DNA from: Pseudomonas sp. gcc21
GTDB taxonomy: Bacteria > Pseudomonadota > Gammaproteobacteria > Pseudomonadales > Pseudomonadaceae
Direction: 5' to 3'
Length of the DNA: 64,000 nt
Assembly: GCF_012844345.1 (NCBI RefSeq)
Contig: NZ_CP051625.1
Coordinates: 2,666,001 to 2,730,000 of the forward strand
The position numbers and the translations under genes were made by a program. This document shows positions 59,016 through 64,000 of the stretch, piece by piece. The notes under the pieces are model-generated. The model did no database searches. It had not been told where the DNA came from and was given only the letters and a program-made list of their open reading frames with translations. How positions within the stretch are numbered: the first letter of the stretch is position 1; every line of letters starts with the position of its first letter.

Positions 59016-60383
59016 ATGGAGCGGCTGACCGGCGCAACGGATGTCGTCGTCATTACGGAGACCGAATTGACCACCAGCTGGACCCGGGCCTTACTCGTCA
59101 GATTGTTCTGGCTAACACTGATTTGCCTGCCGGTAGGCCTGCTCACCGGACATCTGGCCTGGACGCTGGTGTTTGGTCTGGCGCTATATGTCGGCTGGAC
59201 ATTACGCCAGCTGCTGCGGTTTCACCGCTGGCTGCTCGACAATCCCTCGGCCGATCTCCCGGATGCCCGCGGGATATGGGGCGAGATATTCAGCACAATC
59301 CATCGACAGCGGCAAAGCGCCGCCCGGCGCCAACACAGGCTGCAGGAAATAATCGGCCAGATCCAGGCGTCTACCGCTGCGCTGAGCGAAGCAGTCGTCA
59401 TGATAGACCGGCAGGGCCGCCTGCAATGGTGGAACGCCTCCGCCGACCGCCTGCTCGCGTTGCGTAACCCGGCAGACAAGGGGCAACACATCACCAGCCT
59501 GATCCGTGATCCCCGGTTCGCGACCTATTATGAAACAGGCTCGCACGCCGAACCGCTGAATCTCGACTCGCCGACCAGCAAGAATACGCATCTGCAGTTT
59601 GCAATCACCCGTTACGGCCAGGGAGAACGCCTGATGGTGGTGCGGGATATTACGCGTTTGCATAACCTTGAACTCATGCGCAAGGATTTCGTAGCCAACG
59701 TCTCCCACGAGCTGAGGACACCGTTGACCGTAGTGATCGGCTATCTGGAAACTCTGCTAGATAACGAAGACGTACTCGCCTCTCGCTGGAAACGCGCCAT
59801 GTTGCAGATGCAAACGCAGGCCTCGCGTATGCACACCCTGCTGAACGACCTGTTGCTGTTGTCGCGCCTGGAAACCACCGACACTTCCCTGGACGAAGAA
59901 CCGGTTTCGGTACACCTGCTGCTCACGCGGATCCGCGACGATGCGCGGGCATTTTCCGGCGAACGCCAGCACCGTATCATGCTGTCCAACGAGACCGAAC
60001 AGCAGCTCCTTGGCATCGCTGGCGAGCTGCGTAGCGCCTTTTCCAACCTGGTATTCAACGCTGTGAAGTACACGCCGGATGGTTGCGCGATACAGATCCG
60101 CTGGTGGACTGACGAGGCGGGAGCGCATATGAGCGTCGCCGACAATGGGCCAGGTATTGCGCCGGAACATATCGGCCGCCTGACCGAACGCTTCTACCGC
60201 ATCGACTCGAGCCGTAACAGCCACACCGGGGGCAGCGGCCTGGGCCTGGCGATCGTCAAGCACGTGCTATTACGCCATCAGGCTCGATTGGAAATCATCA
60301 GTGAAGAGGGTACGGGTAGCAGCTTCATCTGCCATTTTCCCGGCAGACGGCTGGTTCCGATGGATCAGGCGCTCGGGGAGTAA
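59016..60383 (+). CDS. phoR: Phosphate-regulon sensor kinase PhoR
   Basis: 455-residue histidine kinase. Two membrane segments near residues 28-66 with little periplasmic sequence, a cytoplasmic PAS domain (about 118-210), HisKA with His231 (VSHELRTPLTV), and the ATPase domain with NAVKYTPDG, DNGPGI, GGSGLGLAI. PhoR senses phosphate state through PstSCAB-PhoU. ATG 59016 with AAGGGG upstream. Its last 19 bases overlap the convergent response-regulator gene. Confidence 0.96.
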   Translation: MERLTGATDVVVITETELTTSWTRALLVRLFWLTLICLPVGLLTGHLAWTLVFGLALYVGWTLRQLLRFHRWLLDNPSADLPDARGIWGEIFSTIHRQRQSAARRQHRLQEIIGQIQASTAALSEAVVMIDRQGRLQWWNASADRLLALRNPADKGQHITSLIRDPRFATYYETGSHAEPLNLDSPTSKNTHLQFAITRYGQGERLMVVRDITRLHNLELMRKDFVANVSHELRTPLTVVIGYLETLLDNEDVLASRWKRAMLQMQTQASRMHTLLNDLLLLSRLETTDTSLDEEPVSVHLLLTRIRDDARAFSGERQHRIMLSNETEQQLLGIAGELRSAFSNLVFNAVKYTPDGCAIQIRWWTDEAGAHMSVADNGPGIAPEHIGRLTERFYRIDSSRNSHTGGSGLGLAIVKHVLLRHQARLEIISEEGTGSSFICHFPGRRLVPMDQALGE

Positions 60384-61270
60384 TGCTGCTGGCTGCTCCC
60401 GGTAGCAATCAGCCGTGACAGATAGTCGAGCTTTTCCGGATCCTGGTCGACAAAACGCAGCGTAACCTTCAGCCACTCGCAGTCCATCCGCGGTTCCATC
60501 GAGGCCACCGAATGGATGTAAGCATTTATACGCGCTACCGAGCGGTCACTGTCCTGCTCGAGATCCAGCACGCCGCTTTCGAATACCTGCGGCATATGTT
60601 CGCCGCGACGGACGACCACCAGGGCATCACGCAGACTGAGCGTCTTGATAACACAGGCCAACTGCCGGCCCGGCAAGCGCAACTGTCCCTGGCCGCGCAC
60701 TGGCTGCGTGGCAACCGGTCCGGCTACAACCTTGTCTGTTTCAACGGGTAGTGCAGGGGCGACCAACGGGGCGCCTGCGCTGGCCGGGGTATTCGAACTG
60801 GTTTTGCGTGCGCTAGTAAGATTGGCAATCGTGCCCTGAGCCGTACCGACACTGGCGCGGGCCTGCCGCCCCTCCAGCAATTCCAGCTTGCCGGCCCGGT
60901 GCAATGCCTTGCGCACCTTGGCCACTAACTGTTCGTTGCTGAAGGGTTTGCCAATGTAATCGCTGACGCCGGACTGGATGGCTTCAACAACGTTTTCCTT
61001 GTCACCGCGACTGGTCACCATGATGAAGGGTATTGCCGCTGCGTCTGGCTGACCTCTAAACCACTGCAACAACTCGAGGCCATTCATCTCGGGCATTTCC
61101 CAATCGCACAGGATGAGATCGAACCTTATCCGGCTGAGAACCTGCTGGGCCTTGCGTCCATCGATCGCCTCCTCCACCTGCACACCGGGAAAATGACTGC
61201 GTAGAGCCTTTTTCACCAGGTCACGGATGAACGGTGCGTCGTCGACTACCAGGACCGAGACTTTCGCCAT
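60365..61270 (-). CDS. Orphan response regulator with uncharacterised C-terminal domain (PA5364-like)
   Basis: 301 residues. Receiver domain (1-130) with acceptor Asp56 (LILCDWEMPEMNGLE) and the conserved SDYIGKPFS Lys. A low-complexity linker (about 140-200) leads to a C-terminal domain (about 200-301) that has no DNA-binding or enzyme motif I recognise. The P. aeruginosa relative (PA5364) sits next to phoBR, so a link to phosphate signalling is possible. It overlaps phoR tail-to-tail by 19 bp. Confidence 0.88.
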   Translation of the reverse strand: MAKVSVLVVDDAPFIRDLVKKALRSHFPGVQVEEAIDGRKAQQVLSRIRFDLILCDWEMPEMNGLELLQWFRGQPDAAAIPFIMVTSRGDKENVVEAIQSGVSDYIGKPFSNEQLVAKVRKALHRAGKLELLEGRQARASVGTAQGTIANLTSARKTSSNTPASAGAPLVAPALPVETDKVVAGPVATQPVRGQGQLRLPGRQLACVIKTLSLRDALVVVRRGEHMPQVFESGVLDLEQDSDRSVARINAYIHSVASMEPRMDCEWLKVTLRFVDQDPEKLDYLSRLIATGSSQQHYSPSA

Positions 61271-61442
61271 GTTGATTCTCTTTGAACAGGTAACCGGCGC
61301 AGCTTACCGCAGAGTGATGGCAAACCCCAATCAAGCAGGGAGATTTCAGACGATCTATCGCGTGGCAGAGGGTTCGGTGAGAAAAATGACACCCTGTCCG
61401 CCATTGCGACAGACAGGGTAATAGACGAGCGCTTCCCTAGGA

Positions 61443-62609
61443 TCAGACGCCCTGAATGGTGCCGTTGACGGCGTTGAGGAAGAGCTTCTGGTACGCGGCT
61501 GCGTCCAGCTGGCGGGCATTGGTGCGCGCTGTTACATCCTTGGCTGACATCTTGCCGACCAGCTCGGCCTGGCTGTCATCCACACCGATCTCTGCCAGAG
61601 TGTGCGGAATGTCCAGCTCCTTGCGCAGGTCGAGCATCCACTGCATCACGCCGTCGAAGTTGGCCTGCTCCAGTCCCAGGTAGCGGGCCAGACGGACAGT
61701 CTCCTCCTCAATGGCGGGCCGGTTAGCTTCCATGACGTAGGGCAACATGATTGCGTTGAGCAAACCGTGATGACTGTCGTATAGCGCGCCTACGCTGTGC
61801 GATACCGAGTGAATCGCGCCCAGCCCCCGCTGAAACGCCGTGGCACCCATGCTCGAAGCAACCATCATCTGCAAACGCGCATGAATGTCCGAACCATCAG
61901 CCGTGGCGCGTGGCAGAAACTCCTTGATCAGGCGCACGCCTTCCAGCGCGATACCTTCGGCCATAGGATGGAAAACCGGAGCGCAGAAGGCTTCAATATT
62001 GTGAGCGAGCGCGTCCATACCGGTTGCTGCAGTCAGCTTGGGCGGCAGGCCTACGGTAAGCTCGGGATCCAGAATCACGATCGGCGGCATCATGCGCGCG
62101 TTGAATATGATGCGTTTGGTATGTGATTCCTCATCGGATATCACCGCAGCCTGACCGACTTCCGAGCCAGTGCCGGCAGTCGTCGGTACGGCGACCAGTG
62201 GCAGCATCTTGCTGACATCGACCATAGCCGGATTCTGCGCTTCCCAGAGCGTGCAGCTCTGGTTGGCGATCAAGGCAATCGCTTTGGCTGCATCGATAGC
62301 AGAACCACCGCCGAATGCGATCACGCCGTCATGATCACCCTCTTTCAGTGCTGCAACACCATCGGCCACATTGCCACCGGTAGGGTTGCCCTTTACGCCA
62401 GTAAACAAACCAGGACGAAGGCCATGATCCCGACATTGCTGCAGCGCCTGTTCAATCATAGGCAGTGCAGCCAGGCCAGGGTCAGTAACCAGCAGCGGCG
62501 CTTTCATACCCAGCTGACCACAGCTTTTGGCCAGTTCGCTGATACGTCCGGCACCCACCTTTACTGCGGTCGGATAGTGCCAATTCATGCTGTATGAGGT
62601 AATTTCCAT
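61443..62609 (-). CDS. Iron-containing alcohol dehydrogenase
   Basis: 388-residue group III (Fe-dependent) dehydrogenase. NAD-binding GGGSAIDAAKAIA (about 99-111); metal ligands in TGMDALAHNIEAF (Asp and His near 195-200) and GAIHSVSHSVGALYDSHH (His near 265 and 280). CGGAGA upstream supports ATG 62609. The alcohol substrate is unknown. It is not part of the usual phoR-phoU-pst neighbourhood of P. aeruginosa and is divergent from a cytochrome c gene. Confidence 0.92.
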   Translation of the reverse strand: MEITSYSMNWHYPTAVKVGAGRISELAKSCGQLGMKAPLLVTDPGLAALPMIEQALQQCRDHGLRPGLFTGVKGNPTGGNVADGVAALKEGDHDGVIAFGGGSAIDAAKAIALIANQSCTLWEAQNPAMVDVSKMLPLVAVPTTAGTGSEVGQAAVISDEESHTKRIIFNARMMPPIVILDPELTVGLPPKLTAATGMDALAHNIEAFCAPVFHPMAEGIALEGVRLIKEFLPRATADGSDIHARLQMMVASSMGATAFQRGLGAIHSVSHSVGALYDSHHGLLNAIMLPYVMEANRPAIEEETVRLARYLGLEQANFDGVMQWMLDLRKELDIPHTLAEIGVDDSQAELVGKMSAKDVTARTNARQLDAAAYQKLFLNAVNGTIQGV

Positions 62610-62875
62610 GGTATCTCCGCTACTCTCGTCAGGTTTGAAACGTACGTTATTCTACAGCCCTGCACAGCACGATTACTGCCGTACGGGATACAAAATTCAA
62701 AATTGTCCCGAAACATACCCAAATCGAGGGCTGGCGTCTATCTACTAGGGAACATGTGACAACCTGGCGCTTGATTAAATTGAATCGCAGTGCAAACTTG
62801 CGGTCACAGGACGTACAATCCGCCGATCGAACAAGCAGGGTCAACCTGCGTAGAATCAGCCTTTGAGGATATGCC

Positions 62876-63202
62876 ATGAAAAAGTTCTTGTTACCTCTTG
62901 CCGTTGCCAGTGCGCTCTTTTCTGCCCAAGCCGTTGTTGCCCAGGAAGCAGGCGAAGCCGGCGAGGCCTTGTTTAAAAGCAAGCCCTGCGTAGCCTGTCA
63001 TAATGTCGACGCGCAGCTGGTTGGCCCTGCTCTGAAGGCTGTCGCCGCCAAATACAAAGATGAAGAAAACGCAGTGGAAACCATTGCGGCCAACATCAAG
63101 AACGGTTCTTCCGGCCAGTGGGGCGCAATTCCCATGCCGCCGAACCAGGTTACCGAAGACGAAGCCAAGCTTCTGGCCGAATGGGTACTGACGCTCGAAT
63201 AA
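62876..63202 (+). CDS. Small periplasmic cytochrome c (c551/c8 type)
   Basis: 108 residues with a signal peptide (cleaved after about 22, VVAQ) and one haem: Cys38, Cys41, His42 in KPCVACHNV, and axial Met87 in AIPMPPN. The C-terminal LLAEWVLTL helix is typical of cytochrome c551. These proteins carry electrons in the periplasm, for example to nitrite reductase or cytochrome oxidases. AGGA lies ahead of the ATG (GAGGATATGCC). Single gene with its own terminator. Confidence 0.92.
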   Translation: MKKFLLPLAVASALFSAQAVVAQEAGEAGEALFKSKPCVACHNVDAQLVGPALKAVAAKYKDEENAVETIAANIKNGSSGQWGAIPMPPNQVTEDEAKLLAEWVLTLE

Positions 63203-63213
63203 CCGTCGACCCC

Positions 63214-63256
63214 AAAAAACAAGCCCGCTTCGGTTGAATCGAAGCGGGCTTTTTTG
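63214..63256 (+). terminator. Rho-independent terminator of the cytochrome c gene
   Basis: AAGCCCGCTTCG (63221-63232) pairs with its complement at 63240-63251, with a 7-base loop, and runs into TTTTTT. An A-run precedes the stem. Confidence 0.92.
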
Positions 63257-63373
63257 TGCCTGCGGGCTTTGCTAAGCCTAACCGCAACCGCTTCAAGACG
63301 CGCCTTACAGAGTCGAGGAGCCATAAAGGGAACATCAACAACAACCGACCACGTTTTTTATGCTTTGTTTCGG

Positions 63374-63407
63374 CTGTCACAAAAGAGTCATCTTCCATGG
63401 ATATATT
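63374..63407 (+). promoter_or_regulatory. Pho box and -10 element of pstS
   Basis: CTGTCAC-AAAA-GAGTCAT (63374-63391) matches the PhoB consensus CTGTCAT-N4-CTGTCAT at 12 of 14 positions, and TATATT (63402-63407) follows after 10 bp, the classical layout where PhoB replaces the -35 element. The leader to the pstS ATG would be about 95 bases. Confidence 0.8.
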
Positions 63408-63506
63408 GGCTTCGTCGCCGAAAGGTCGGCTCAGGTTTCAGAGCGGCATGCGCTGCAGCCTCAACCGATTTAGTGACCAAACCTAAATGTGGACAGGATA
63501 TTGACC

Positions 63507-64000
63507 ATGAACAAAGCACTTACCGCCGCTTCCGTGACACTGATGTCCGGGCTCTTAGCCGCACCCTTCGCCATGGCAGCTGAAACCGTTCAGGTAGATG
63601 GTTCCAGTACTGTTTTCCCGATCACCGAAGCTATCGCCGAAGAGTTCCAGAAGGAAATGAAAGGCGACATCCGGGTAACTGTTGGGGTATCCGGAACCGG
63701 CGGCGGCTTCAAGAAGTTCTGTCATGGTGAAACCGCCGCAACAGGTGCTTCGCGTCCGATCAAGAAAGAAGAGGCCGAGCTGTGCAAGCAGAACGGCATC
63801 GAGTTCATCGAGCTGCCGGTCTCCATGGATGCGCTGACTGTTGTTATCCACCCTGATAACGACTGGGCCAAAAGCATGACGGTCGAAGAGCTGAAGAAGG
63901 TCTGGGAACCGGAAGCACAGGGCAAGATCACCAACTGGAACCAGATCCGCTCCTCGTTCCCTGACAAGCCGCTGCGTCTGTATGGTGCCGGCACCGACTC
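63507..64000 (+). CDS. pstS: Phosphate-binding protein PstS (3' truncated by window)
   Basis: First 164 residues of the periplasmic phosphate receptor of the PstSCAB importer. Signal peptide 1-24 (cut after AMA). Phosphate-contact motifs: DGSSTVFPI (about 30-38), [12 protein letters not shown] (about 60-71) and [13 protein letters not shown] (about 81-93). AGGA at 63494-63497 supports ATG 63507. It belongs to the PstS-family substrate-binding proteins with the long C terminus; pstC, pstA, pstB and phoU would be expected beyond the window. Confidence 0.94.
   Translation, partial: MNKALTAASVTLMSGLLAAPFAMAAETVQVDGSSTVFPITEAIAEEFQKEMKGDIRVTVGVSGTGGGFKKFCHGETAATGASRPIKKEEAELCKQNGIEFIELPVSMDALTVVIHPDNDWAKSMTVEELKKVWEPEAQGKITNWNQIRSSFPDKPLRLYGAGTD

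Larger units (their letters stand above)
63203..63506. other. Intergenic region between cytochrome c and pstS
   Basis: 304 bp holding the cytochrome terminator, a stretch with GAGGAG and an AACAACAA run near 63325-63345 but no supported reading frame, and the Pho-type promoter of pstS. Confidence 0.6.

Noticed and set aside
62767..62790. TTGATTAAATTGAA as a possible Anr site before the cytochrome c gene
   Set aside because: The second half does not match ATCAA, so the dyad is not FNR-like; kept apart from the perfect site at 13841-13854.
63254..63583. Open frames across the cytochrome terminator and the pstS promoter
   Set aside because: They run through a clear terminator, a Pho box and the start of pstS in another frame.

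Overview
The window is ordinary chromosome of a gammaproteobacterium in the Pseudomonas/Halopseudomonas lineage. The evidence is gene order as well as protein similarity. The runs coaBC-dut-algC-argB, pyrE/crc, rph/yicC, gmk-rpoZ-spoT-ridA, oxyR-recG-HDOD-HU, rubredoxin reductase-rubredoxin, ubiC-ubiA and phoB-phoR follow the known Pseudomonas arrangement. A true Crc protein, an OprC/NosA copper receptor and a long membrane-anchored AlgC are further Pseudomonas hallmarks. Placement nearer Halopseudomonas than P. aeruginosa is an inference. I found no phage, insertion sequence, CRISPR array, rRNA or tRNA.

Layout. 1-6.3 kb: fatty-acid beta-oxidation (a truncated FadB-like multifunctional enzyme, two dissimilar acyl-CoA dehydrogenases that probably form a heteromer, and etfBA to take their electrons). 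6.3-11.2 kb: an AbrB-family membrane protein, TrhP, UppP and a membrane diguanylate cyclase. 11.2-13.8 kb: a copper-uptake pair (DUF2946 protein and OprC) behind a well-placed Anr/FNR site. 13.9-17.2 kb: a three-gene 2-oxoacid dehydrogenase operon (E1 alpha, E1 beta, E2) without E3. 17.4-24.6 kb: a RimB/RloA-type peptidase, a small membrane methyltransferase, a DUF1615 lipoprotein, a PAS-GGDEF-EAL protein, a fatty-acid desaturase and a DUF4124-M23 peptidase. 24.6-36.3 kb: housekeeping genes (rpmG, rpmB, radC, coaBC, dut, algC, argB, a thioesterase, pyrE, crc, rph, yicC).

36.6-44.9 kb is the most accessory-like part: a fused lipoprotein carboxylesterase, a DUF2254 protein, an MFS exporter, and a LysR regulator divergent from an extradiol dioxygenase-SDR-cytochrome b561 operon. 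44.9-48.6 kb holds gmk-rpoZ-spoT-ridA. 48.6-58.2 kb holds OsmC, an epimerase-like protein, oxyR, recG, an HDOD protein, HU, the rubredoxin pair and ubiCA. 58.2-64 kb is the phosphate region: phoB and phoR behind a Pho box, an orphan response regulator, an iron alcohol dehydrogenase, a cytochrome c and the start of pstS behind a second Pho box.

I see no wholly new biological system. The points most worth checking are the acyl-CoA dehydrogenase pair in which one partner lacks both known catalytic glutamate positions, the E2 whose HxxxDG aspartate is threonine, the membrane-domain/AlgC fusion, the lipoprotein esterase fusion with an AANAANAA motif over its ribosome-binding site, the Anr-controlled copper pair, and the LysR-dioxygenase cluster.
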